Assembly (NCBI RefSeq): GCF_029854215.1
Contig: NZ_CP122961.1
Coordinates: forward strand, 434,001 to 498,000
Length of the DNA: 64,000 nucleotides
Origin: Halomonas alkaliantarctica
GTDB lineage: Bacteria > Pseudomonadota > Gammaproteobacteria > Pseudomonadales > Halomonadaceae
Direction of reading: 5' to 3'
In this document: in pieces, positions 27,527 to 34,950 of the stretch
How the letters are laid out: every line of letters starts with the position of its first letter
Position numbering within the stretch: the stretch's first letter is position 1
Program-made: the position numbers and the translations under genes
The notes under the pieces: model-generated
The model's input: only the letters and a program-made list of their open reading frames with translations
What the model was told of the DNA's origin: nothing
The model's database searches: none

Positions 27527-28273
27527 ATGGCCAATCAAGCCCCCGTCGCCTGGGTAACTGGTGGAACTGGTGGTATCGGTACGGCAATTTGTCGTTCGTT
27601 GGCAGATGCGGGATATCTTGTCGTGGCGGGTTATCGCAACCCCGACAAGGCCAAAACCTGGCTAGAAACGCAACATGCTGACGGCTATGACAATATCGAA
27701 TTGTCGGGTGTCGATCTTTCTGACCACAACGCCTGCCTGGAAGGAGCCCGCGAAATCCATGACAAGCATGGCCCCATTAGTGTGCTGGTGAACTGTGCGG
27801 GGATTACCCGTGATGGCACCTTGAAGAAAATGTCCTATGAGCAGTGGTATGAAGTGCTCGATACCAACCTTAACAGCGTTTTTAACACCTGCCGTAGCGT
27901 CATTGAGATGATGCTCGAGAGTGGCTATGGCCGGATTATTAATATTTCATCCATCAATGGCCGTAAAGGCCAGTTTGGTCAGGTCAACTACGCGGCGGCG
28001 AAAGCCGGTATGCACGGCTTGACCATGTCGCTGGCACAGGAAACGGCGACCAAAGGGATTACCGTCAATACCGTATCGCCTGGCTATATCGCCACTGATA
28101 TGATCATGAATATTCCAGAAAAAGTGCGCGAAGCAATCCGGGAAACGATACCGGTGAAGCGCTATGGCACGCCAGAGGAGATTGGTCGGCTGGTCACCTT
28201 CTTAGCCGATAAGGAGTCAGGATTTATCACCGGCGCGAATATTGATATTAACGGTGGTCAGTTCATGGGCTAG
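27527..28273 (+). CDS. phaB: Acetoacetyl-CoA reductase (PhaB type)
   Basis: Short-chain dehydrogenase that reduces acetoacetyl-CoA to (R)-3-hydroxybutyryl-CoA for polyhydroxyalkanoate synthesis. It has the nucleotide motif TGGTGGIGTAICRSLADAG, NCAGITRDGTLKKM, the catalytic Ser in INISSINGRKGQFGQVNYAAAKAG with the Tyr-Lys pair, and the C-terminal GFITGANIDINGGQFMG. The sequence is closer to PhaB than to FabG (the RDGTLKKM and QFGQ segments). Length is 248 residues. A GGGAGG site precedes the ATG. No phaC or phaA is nearby, so it stands alone between the tRNA and a terminator. Confidence 0.88.
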   Translation: MANQAPVAWVTGGTGGIGTAICRSLADAGYLVVAGYRNPDKAKTWLETQHADGYDNIELSGVDLSDHNACLEGAREIHDKHGPISVLVNCAGITRDGTLKKMSYEQWYEVLDTNLNSVFNTCRSVIEMMLESGYGRIINISSINGRKGQFGQVNYAAAKAGMHGLTMSLAQETATKGITVNTVSPGYIATDMIMNIPEKVREAIRETIPVKRYGTPEEIGRLVTFLADKESGFITGANIDINGGQFMG

Positions 28274-28296
28274 AGGTTAGCCCAAGGGGAGAGCGC

Positions 28297-28324
28297 AAAC
28301 GGGAGGCTTATAACCTCCCGTTTT
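28297..28324. terminator. Bidirectional terminator between phaB and the DUF349 gene
   Basis: AAACGGGAGG (28297-28306) pairs with CCTCCCGTTT (28314-28323) across a 7-base loop, with T on one side and A on the other, so it can serve both convergent genes. Confidence 0.85.
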
Positions 28325-28334
28325 CTTGCTAACG

Positions 28335-31151
28335 TCAAGGCGGCGGGACTCGCGCCAGTCGGCTAAGCAGATTATCCAACTCTTCTACTTCAGCATCCCA
28401 TAGCGTGGCTGGCATTGGCCCTAGCGCCAATAGCGCGACCAAGATGTCGATCACTTCTTGATCACGGCTGCGCTCCTGATTGAAGCCTTCATTCAAGCGC
28501 TCTACCTGAATCGCCAGACGCAGCGGCTCATCGCTCTGTCGCACGCTACCCACGGCCAGCATCGAGAGATGCACTCTTAGCCTAGCGAGGGAGTCGGCGA
28601 AACGGGCGTGATCAGCGTCTGAGAGCGGAGCCGCTACGCGATGGCGTTGAAGATTACGTGCATTATTCGCCTCATCAAAGGCGGTGGGCAGTGAGGTGCC
28701 GAGAACCGTTTGCGCGTCCACATCGCTTGGGGTTCCCTCGCTTAAGTAGCGCTGGTCGGCAGCCAAGTGAGCGCTTACTAATGGCATGATCGCGTGCCAC
28801 TGTTGAACCGTATCGGCAACCGCCAGACGGTTTAAGCGTTCTCGGCGCGCACGCACGATGCCGCTCATCCGTTTTTGCATGCCTTCGCTGCGCCTATTGC
28901 GTGGCAGCGGCTCAAGCTGATTGGCCTGTTCGATAAAGCGCGCCAGCGTGGCCGACTCACTCGCCTTAATAGGCTGCCAGCTATCCATTTCGTCGATCAG
29001 CGTTTGCATCTTATCAAGCTGCTGTTGCTGGCGTGCCGCCTGCTCATTTTTATGCGCATCGCGCTGAGCAAAGAGTTGATCACACTCGTGGCGAAAGCTT
29101 TTCCAAAGCGTTTGCTCTTCGCCTTTGGGTGCCCGGCCAAGGGCCCGCCACTGCTGCTGCAGCTGTTTGGTCAGGTTAATGCGCTGTGCTAGCGGTTGGT
29201 TGTCGTCGCTGCGTAGCGCGCTCACCTGATTGATCAGTTCGCGTTTTTGCGCGGCGATCGTTTCAGCTCGCTGATCAATGAGTGTCTGCAACTGGTGACG
29301 AATAGTGCCAAAGCGGCGCCCAACGGCCTCTGAGCGTTCACGGGGAACGGGGCTGTAGTGTTGCCATTGGTGGCGCGCTTTATCACGGATTTGTCGCAGT
29401 ACATCGGGGTCGGCATCTTCGGCGGGCTGTGCTAGCAGGCTTTCAAGCTGATCACACAGTGCTTCGCGGGCTTGAAGGTTGGTCTCACGCTCTTCGCTGA
29501 GTTGATCCCGCCAAGGGGCGAGTCGCTCGTGGATGCGGTCCGAGGCGCTGCGAAAACGAGCAGACTGCTCGCGGTTGGCCGCCGCATCTCCCAGTGATTT
29601 CCACTCTTTGACCAGTTGGCGATGGTGGCGGTCAAGCGCTTCTTCCGCCATGTGGAGGTCGTTAGCCAGGGCTTCGATGCTGGCGCATAGCTGCTCGCGC
29701 TTAGGTCCGGCGACAAACCCCCGCCAGTCGCGTAATTCCGCGAGCCGGGCAGCTAGGTGTTTTAAGCGCATTTTAAGCGGTTGAGCAGCTGGGCTTTCCA
29801 GCGCTTCAATGCGCGGTTTTAACCGTTGGTGCAGGCGGCTGGCGCTTTTAAAGGCGCCGCGCTCCAACAAGTTCTCAAAGGTGTCGAGTTCCGCGTTATG
29901 TGTCTCTAGAGTGGCGTTGTCTTCGGCAGGCTGCGAAGCCGCCGTGGTTTCAGTGTCAAGCGCCGCTTGGGCGCGGCTGAGCAGCGCGGGAGGCGTTAAA
30001 GCATCCGGCCATTGGCATTCGCTAATCAGGGAGGGCAGGGTGGCGTGATCGCCGTTGGCCAGTGCGGTTTCGATGGCGGTGCTGACCGCGCACCAGCGCT
30101 GCCATGCCTCTAGGCACTGGTCATAGTGCTGAATCGCCAGCGTATAGCGCTGGCGCATGGTCTCGCTGGGCGGGTGAATATCGGAAAGCGCCTGCCAGCG
30201 TTGGCTGAGCAGTTGGCGCTGGGCACGCAGGCTGTCGATATCCTGCACGGTCATGGCTGAAGCGTGGCACAAACCGTCGAGAGTCTCTTCGATGCCTTCA
30301 AGCAGCTGTTCGCGGGTGCTTTCGGCTTCCTCACGGCGCTCGTCGCTCTGCTGGCGAGCCTGCTCCTGGGTTTCGTGGTCGTGTAGCGTTTTACGGCAAT
30401 TGAGCACGGCTTGATGAAAGCGCTGCTCCTGGTCAACGCTTGGTGGCTGAGTCAGTTGTTCCCACTGCCGCTCAAGGTGGCGAAAGCGGCCACCATAGAG
30501 CGGTTCCCAAGGCGCACGGGCGTGCTGCTCCAGCTGTTTCAAGAGCGTTTCGCGCTGCTGCTCCTCAGCTTCCAGCCACTGGGCGTCGCTACGCAAGCGG
30601 TTGAGGCGTTCCCGCGCCAGGCGCACCACCTGGCGGTCACGGCGGGCTTCTTTCAATAACCGCTTAAGCCCCTCTTCGTCCTCAATGCGCTCGGCAGCCT
30701 GGTGGCGAACGGCGGCCACACCGTTGTGGCAAGCTTGATGAATTAGCTCATTCTCATCGCTCAGTTTGCTCAGTGCGACCAAGCGTAGATTAAGGTTGTC
30801 ACCCTGGAGGGCCACCGCGCTCAGCGCCCGCGGTTCTTCGATCTGCTCGACTAATGATTGGCGCTGATGCAGGTCGGTATGGCCTTCACGTCCGCTGAGG
30901 CGTTGGCAAACGGCATTGAACCAGGCTTCATCCTGCTGATGGTGTGGGTAAGCGTCGACCAATCCAGCGCAGTCATCCAGAGCCAGCAGCGCGGCAAGGC
31001 GAATCTGGCTATCGCTATCTTGAGTGAGCGACTGCAGCGCTTGACGCTGCTCTGCTTGCTCGGGGTTCAGTCGTTGGAGGGCCTGACGGCGCACCTCGGG
31101 GTCAGGGTGCTGCCACCGAGGTGCGAACAGGCGTCTTAACAGTCCGTGCAT
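28335..31151 (-). CDS. DUF349 domain-containing large coiled-coil protein
   Basis: A 938-residue, highly charged protein rich in Arg, Gln and Glu. The first roughly 180 residues look like HEAT-type helical repeats (DPEVRRQALQRL, DSQIRLAALLALDD, VRHQAAERIEDEEGL). The rest has several DUF349-type helical repeats with Trp at spaced positions (WQALSDI, WKSLGDA, WQHYSPVPRERSEA, WRALGRAPKGEEQTLWKSF) and long coiled coils. There are no membrane segments and no enzymatic motif. The family occurs in many gammaproteobacteria, with no firm function that I can assign. An AGGATG site precedes the ATG. It is divergent from minC. Confidence 0.75.
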   Translation of the reverse strand: MHGLLRRLFAPRWQHPDPEVRRQALQRLNPEQAEQRQALQSLTQDSDSQIRLAALLALDDCAGLVDAYPHHQQDEAWFNAVCQRLSGREGHTDLHQRQSLVEQIEEPRALSAVALQGDNLNLRLVALSKLSDENELIHQACHNGVAAVRHQAAERIEDEEGLKRLLKEARRDRQVVRLARERLNRLRSDAQWLEAEEQQRETLLKQLEQHARAPWEPLYGGRFRHLERQWEQLTQPPSVDQEQRFHQAVLNCRKTLHDHETQEQARQQSDERREEAESTREQLLEGIEETLDGLCHASAMTVQDIDSLRAQRQLLSQRWQALSDIHPPSETMRQRYTLAIQHYDQCLEAWQRWCAVSTAIETALANGDHATLPSLISECQWPDALTPPALLSRAQAALDTETTAASQPAEDNATLETHNAELDTFENLLERGAFKSASRLHQRLKPRIEALESPAAQPLKMRLKHLAARLAELRDWRGFVAGPKREQLCASIEALANDLHMAEEALDRHHRQLVKEWKSLGDAAANREQSARFRSASDRIHERLAPWRDQLSEERETNLQAREALCDQLESLLAQPAEDADPDVLRQIRDKARHQWQHYSPVPRERSEAVGRRFGTIRHQLQTLIDQRAETIAAQKRELINQVSALRSDDNQPLAQRINLTKQLQQQWRALGRAPKGEEQTLWKSFRHECDQLFAQRDAHKNEQAARQQQQLDKMQTLIDEMDSWQPIKASESATLARFIEQANQLEPLPRNRRSEGMQKRMSGIVRARRERLNRLAVADTVQQWHAIMPLVSAHLAADQRYLSEGTPSDVDAQTVLGTSLPTAFDEANNARNLQRHRVAAPLSDADHARFADSLARLRVHLSMLAVGSVRQSDEPLRLAIQVERLNEGFNQERSRDQEVIDILVALLALGPMPATLWDAEVEELDNLLSRLARVPPP

Positions 31152-31252
31152 GGATCATCCTGCTAGTATGAGATGCGTAGCATAAAAAAACGGCTCGGTG
31201 GTTGCAGTCACCGACGCTGTCGCTTAGCTTGGCCTTACTATGGTGTGACAAG

Positions 31253-31316
31253 CGTCTATTTTCTAGGCCACACTGCTTCTAGATCACACTGTTTTTAGAC
31301 TACAGTGTTTCTAGAC
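31253..31316. repeat. Tandem 16-bp repeats upstream of minC
   Basis: Three clear copies (31269-31284, 31285-31300, 31301-31316) of a 16-base unit near CACACTGTTTCTAGAC, with a diverged fourth copy at 31253-31268. Each unit holds TTCTAGR or TTTTAGA; CTAG is normally rare in enteric-type genomes. The array ends 60 bases before the minC start, so it may bind a regulator. The periodicity and 16-base spacing are direct observations. Confidence 0.75.
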
Positions 31317-31376
31317 GACGAAATGCGTGATAGTACGCTACCTTTATCTTATCTGAACATGACGGGGAGTTCGGCC

Positions 31377-32123
31377 ATGAGCCTTAACGTGGATAGTGCC
31401 GCAGTGGCCTTTACCTTTAAAGGCGGCATGCTGCCGATGACCGTCATGGAGCTAAGTAGTGCTGATCCGGAGCAAATCCGGCAGCAGTTGGCTGGCAAAT
31501 TCTCCCAGTCTCCTGCTTTCTTTCAGCATACACCGGTTGTGCTCAGCGTGGAAAAACTCGATGAACCCCACTTAGCTCTTGAGCGCATTTGTGCCGTTTG
31601 CCGTGACCATAAACTGCTACCGGTGGCCGTGCGCGGAGGTACCGAGCCGGTACGCCAATCGGCCTGGGCGTTGGGGCTTGGTTGGTTTCCTCCGGTGGCC
31701 GAGGGGCGTGCCCGGGTGCTTGAAAGTGTGAGTAACTCCCCCGTGCAAGAAGTCTCCCACGATGAGACGGTAAGCGAGGCGGAGGCGCCTTCTCTTGCCA
31801 CGCGGCTTTATCGCGGTACCGTTCGTTCGGGTCAGCAAGTGAGTGCCTCAGATGGGGATTTGGTGGTGATCGGGGCGGTGAATGCCGGGGCAGAAGTGCT
31901 GGCAGCTGGTAGCATTCATGTTTATGGCGCGCTGCGTGGCCGTGCGCTGGCGGGCATTCATGGCAATACTCAAGCGGGTATTTATTGCCGTGAATTGGAG
32001 GCTGAATTGCTTTCAGTGGCAGGTAATTATAAACGTTCGGAAGATATCGATGCGCAGCTGCTAGGGCGACCCGCAGAGGTTCACTTTACAAAAGAACAGC
32101 TTGAAATTAAGCCACTGGGGTAA
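31377..32123 (+). CDS. minC: Septum site-determining protein MinC
   Basis: FtsZ polymerisation inhibitor that, with MinD, blocks division at the poles. It has an N-terminal domain (FTFKGGMLPMTVMEL) and a C-terminal beta-helix domain with RSGQQVSASDGDLVVIGAVNAGAEVLAAGSIHVYGALRGRALAG and IYCRELEAELLSVAG. The ATG at 31377 has a GGGGAG site 8 bases upstream; the frame extends 24 codons further but enters the repeat region. Length is 248 residues. Confidence 0.94.
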   Translation: MSLNVDSAAVAFTFKGGMLPMTVMELSSADPEQIRQQLAGKFSQSPAFFQHTPVVLSVEKLDEPHLALERICAVCRDHKLLPVAVRGGTEPVRQSAWALGLGWFPPVAEGRARVLESVSNSPVQEVSHDETVSEAEAPSLATRLYRGTVRSGQQVSASDGDLVVIGAVNAGAEVLAAGSIHVYGALRGRALAGIHGNTQAGIYCRELEAELLSVAGNYKRSEDIDAQLLGRPAEVHFTKEQLEIKPLG

Positions 32124-32279
32124 GGTTTTTGTATGAGGCTGCGTTGGTGCATCATGCCTAGCGACGCCGAAGACAGTATCCGTTAGAGTATGGCATGTTG
32201 ATGACATTGACGTTCCCGTTATGCGCAGAGCGCCACTGACTCGCGCTCGCGACGAACGACTTCAAGAAGGAAGTGACTT

Positions 32280-33098
32280 TTGGCCAAGATAATTGTAGTG
32301 ACCTCTGGTAAAGGAGGGGTCGGTAAAACCACCAGTGCGGCAGCAATCTCCACAGGGCTTGCGCTGCGGGGTAAAAAAACAGTCGTCATTGATTTTGATG
32401 TGGGCCTGCGTAATCTCGATCTCATCATGGGCTGCGAACGACGTGTGGTGTATGACTTAGTCAACGTGATTCAAGGCGAGGCGGGGCTTAATCAAGCGCT
32501 GATTCGCGATAAGCGTGTCGAGAATTTATTTATTTTGCCAGCTTCCCAAACCCGCGATAAAGATGCCCTTACCCAAGAGGGGGTCGCGGAAATTTTGGAG
32601 AAGTTGAAAGAAGATTTCGATTTCATTCTTTGCGATTCACCTGCGGGTATTGAGCGCGGTGCGCAGTTGGCCATGTACTTCGCCGATGAGGCGATTGTGG
32701 TCACCAACCCTGAAGTATCGTCAGTGCGCGACTCGGACCGTATTTTGGGGCTGCTGGCTTCCAAAACCCGGCGTGCAGAGCAGGGCGATGACCCTATCAA
32801 AGAGCACCTGTTGGTGACTCGCTATAACCCCGAGCGCGTTACTTCCGGTGATATGCTGACGCTGGACGATATACGCGAAATTTTGGCGATTAACTTGCTG
32901 GGCTTAATTCCTGAGTCGGAAGCCGTGCTACGTGCATCGAACCAGGGTGTGCCGGTAACCCACGACATCTCCAGCGATGCGGGCCAAGCCTACAGCGACA
33001 CGGTATCTCGCTTGCTCGGTGAGGACATGCCGTTGCGTTTTCACGAGCTGCAGCGTAAAGGCCTGCTTAGCCGTATGTTTGGGGGGGCGCGCCGATGA
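32280..33098 (+). CDS. minD: Septum site-determining ATPase MinD
   Basis: Membrane-associated ParA-type ATPase that recruits MinC and oscillates with MinE. It has the deviant Walker [13 protein letters not shown], the [11 protein letters not shown] segment and a C-terminal amphipathic helix ([12 protein letters not shown]). The start is a TTG at 32280; [13 protein letters not shown] matches the family N-terminus and AAGAAGG lies about 10 bases upstream. Length is 272 residues. A 156-base gap separates it from minC; it overlaps minE by 4 bases. Confidence 0.95.
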   Translation: MAKIIVVTSGKGGVGKTTSAAAISTGLALRGKKTVVIDFDVGLRNLDLIMGCERRVVYDLVNVIQGEAGLNQALIRDKRVENLFILPASQTRDKDALTQEGVAEILEKLKEDFDFILCDSPAGIERGAQLAMYFADEAIVVTNPEVSSVRDSDRILGLLASKTRRAEQGDDPIKEHLLVTRYNPERVTSGDMLTLDDIREILAINLLGLIPESEAVLRASNQGVPVTHDISSDAGQAYSDTVSRLLGEDMPLRFHELQRKGLLSRMFGGARR

Positions 33099-33346
33099 AA
33101 TTACTGGAGTTCTTGAAGCGTGAGCGCAGGAAGTCTGCCTCGGTAGCCAAAGAACGTTTGCAAATCATTGTGGCACATCAGCGTAGCCAGCGCGGCCAGC
33201 CCGATTATATGCCGATGCTTGAGCGCGAACTGCTTGAGGTGATTCGTCGTTACGTACATGTGGACGATGACGCTATTCAAATTTCCTTGGACAGCGAAGA
33301 CAACTGCTCTGTACTGGAGCTTAACGTTACGCTTCCCAAGAGCTGA
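33095..33346 (+). CDS. minE: Cell division topological specificity factor MinE
   Basis: Antagonist of MinCD that restricts its action to the poles. It has 83 residues, with the N-terminal MinD-binding part ([30 protein letters not shown]) and the topological specificity domain ([27 protein letters not shown]). Overlapping ATGA with minD. Confidence 0.95.
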   Translation: MKLLEFLKRERRKSASVAKERLQIIVAHQRSQRGQPDYMPMLERELLEVIRRYVHVDDDAIQISLDSEDNCSVLELNVTLPKS

Positions 33347-33440
33347 GCCCCTTGTCTAAGTTCAAGAACTGAAGACGGGGCGTAAGGGGCGGCGGGTGTG
33401 CTAGGCTTGGGCTTTTCATTGCCGAGCGGAGTGTTTATTC

Positions 33441-34934
33441 ATGGCGCCACCCAATGCTGCCCCTGTCAGTTTCCTCTGGCATGACTATGAAACCTTTGGG
33501 GCGGATCCGCGCCGCGATCGGCCCGCTCAGTTCGCAGCCCTGCGAACCGATGCTGATCTGAACGAGATCGGCGAGCCGATCGAGCTCTACTGCAAACCCG
33601 CCGATGACTATTTGCCTCATCCTGCCGCCTGTTTAATCACCGGCATTACGCCTCAAAAAGCCCAACGCCATGGTCTTCCCGAAGCAGAGTTCGCGGGCGA
33701 GATTCAGCGCCATATGAGTGAGCCGGGCACCTGCGTGGTGGGTTACAACAGCCTGCGCTTCGATGACGAAGTCTCCCGTCACCTGTTTTACCGCAATTTA
33801 CTCGACCCTTATTCCCGCGAGTGGCAAAACGGCAATTCGCGCTGGGATTTAATCGATATTGTGCGCGCCTTTTATGCGCTGCGCCCAGAGGGCATTGAGT
33901 GGCCGCTGCGCGAAGACGGCGCGCCCAGCTTCAAACTTGAGCACCTAACCGCAGCGAACGGCATTGCCCATGAGGGCGCCCACGATGCGGTAGCTGACGT
34001 GCGTGCCACGATCGCCTTGGCGCGTTTGCTCAAAGCGCGCAATGCGAAGTTGTTCGACTATCTACTCGGTCTGCGCGGTAAGCGCGCGGTGGCTAAGCAG
34101 CTCGACTTGCCCAACGCCAAGCCGCTGCTGCATATCTCCCGCCGTTATCCCGCCAGCCGGGGCTGTAGTGCGTTAGTTATGCCGCTGGCCGAACATCCGA
34201 CAAACCCTAATGGGGTGATCGTTTACGATTTGAGCGTTGATCCCAGCGAAATGCTCAGCATGTCGGCGGAGCAAATTCGTGAGCGCGTATTTGTCAGTCA
34301 GCAGGATTTAGCCGAAGGCGAGGCGCGTATTCCGCTGAAGGTGATCCATATCAACCGTTGCCCGGTTGTGTTCCCTGCCAGTGCTTTAAAAGACGTTGAG
34401 GGTCCCCACCAGGGCGAGTACGGCGCCATCGTCGCGCACTTAGGCTTGGACGTGGCGGCCTGTCGGCAGCACTGGAAAACCCTGCGCGATGCCAGCGGTG
34501 TCGCCGCTAAGGTCGCCGAGGTGTTTAGTGCAGGTTACGACGATGCGCCGCAAGACCCTGATCTAATGCTCTACTCGGGCAGTTTCTTCTCCGCCGCCGA
34601 CCGTCAGCAGATGGAACGGGTGCGGGAGATGGAGCCTTGGGATTTGGTAGGGCAGCGCTTTGCGTTTCAGGATCCGCGCTTGGAAGAGATGCTGTTTCGC
34701 TTTCGTGCGCGCAGTTACCCTGACACGTTGGAAGGCGAAGAGCGCGAGCAGTGGGAAGCGTTTCGCTGGATGCGAATCAATGATCCGGCGCTGGCGGGCT
34801 TTACGCTGAAGGCGTTTGCACGGGAAATTGCCCAGTACAATCAGCAAACGCTCACTGATCGTGAGCGCCAGATTCTGGAAGAGCTGGTGATGTTCGTGGA
34901 AGCCATGATGCCGGCTCAAGCGTTTGACGCCTGA
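33441..34934 (+). CDS. sbcB: Exodeoxyribonuclease I
   Basis: 3'-5' single-strand DNA exonuclease of the DnaQ/RNase T superfamily. The first DEDD motif is WHDYETFGADPRRDRPAQFAA, followed by YNSLRFDDEVSRHLFYRN, with HDAVADVRATIALARLL as the ExoIII motif. The C-terminal SH3-like and helical domains specific to ExoI are present (YSGSFFSAADRQQMERVR). Length is 497 residues, somewhat over the E. coli enzyme (475). It is monocistronic, and its stop is 16 bases from the convergent protease gene. Confidence 0.93.
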   Translation: MAPPNAAPVSFLWHDYETFGADPRRDRPAQFAALRTDADLNEIGEPIELYCKPADDYLPHPAACLITGITPQKAQRHGLPEAEFAGEIQRHMSEPGTCVVGYNSLRFDDEVSRHLFYRNLLDPYSREWQNGNSRWDLIDIVRAFYALRPEGIEWPLREDGAPSFKLEHLTAANGIAHEGAHDAVADVRATIALARLLKARNAKLFDYLLGLRGKRAVAKQLDLPNAKPLLHISRRYPASRGCSALVMPLAEHPTNPNGVIVYDLSVDPSEMLSMSAEQIRERVFVSQQDLAEGEARIPLKVIHINRCPVVFPASALKDVEGPHQGEYGAIVAHLGLDVAACRQHWKTLRDASGVAAKVAEVFSAGYDDAPQDPDLMLYSGSFFSAADRQQMERVREMEPWDLVGQRFAFQDPRLEEMLFRFRARSYPDTLEGEEREQWEAFRWMRINDPALAGFTLKAFAREIAQYNQQTLTDRERQILEELVMFVEAMMPAQAFDA

Positions 34935-34950
34935 GCCGGCCCCATTTAAA

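Noticed and set aside
31253..31316. Possible CRISPR array (short tandem repeats)
   Set aside because: Units are contiguous with no spacers and only 16 bases long, and there are no cas genes.
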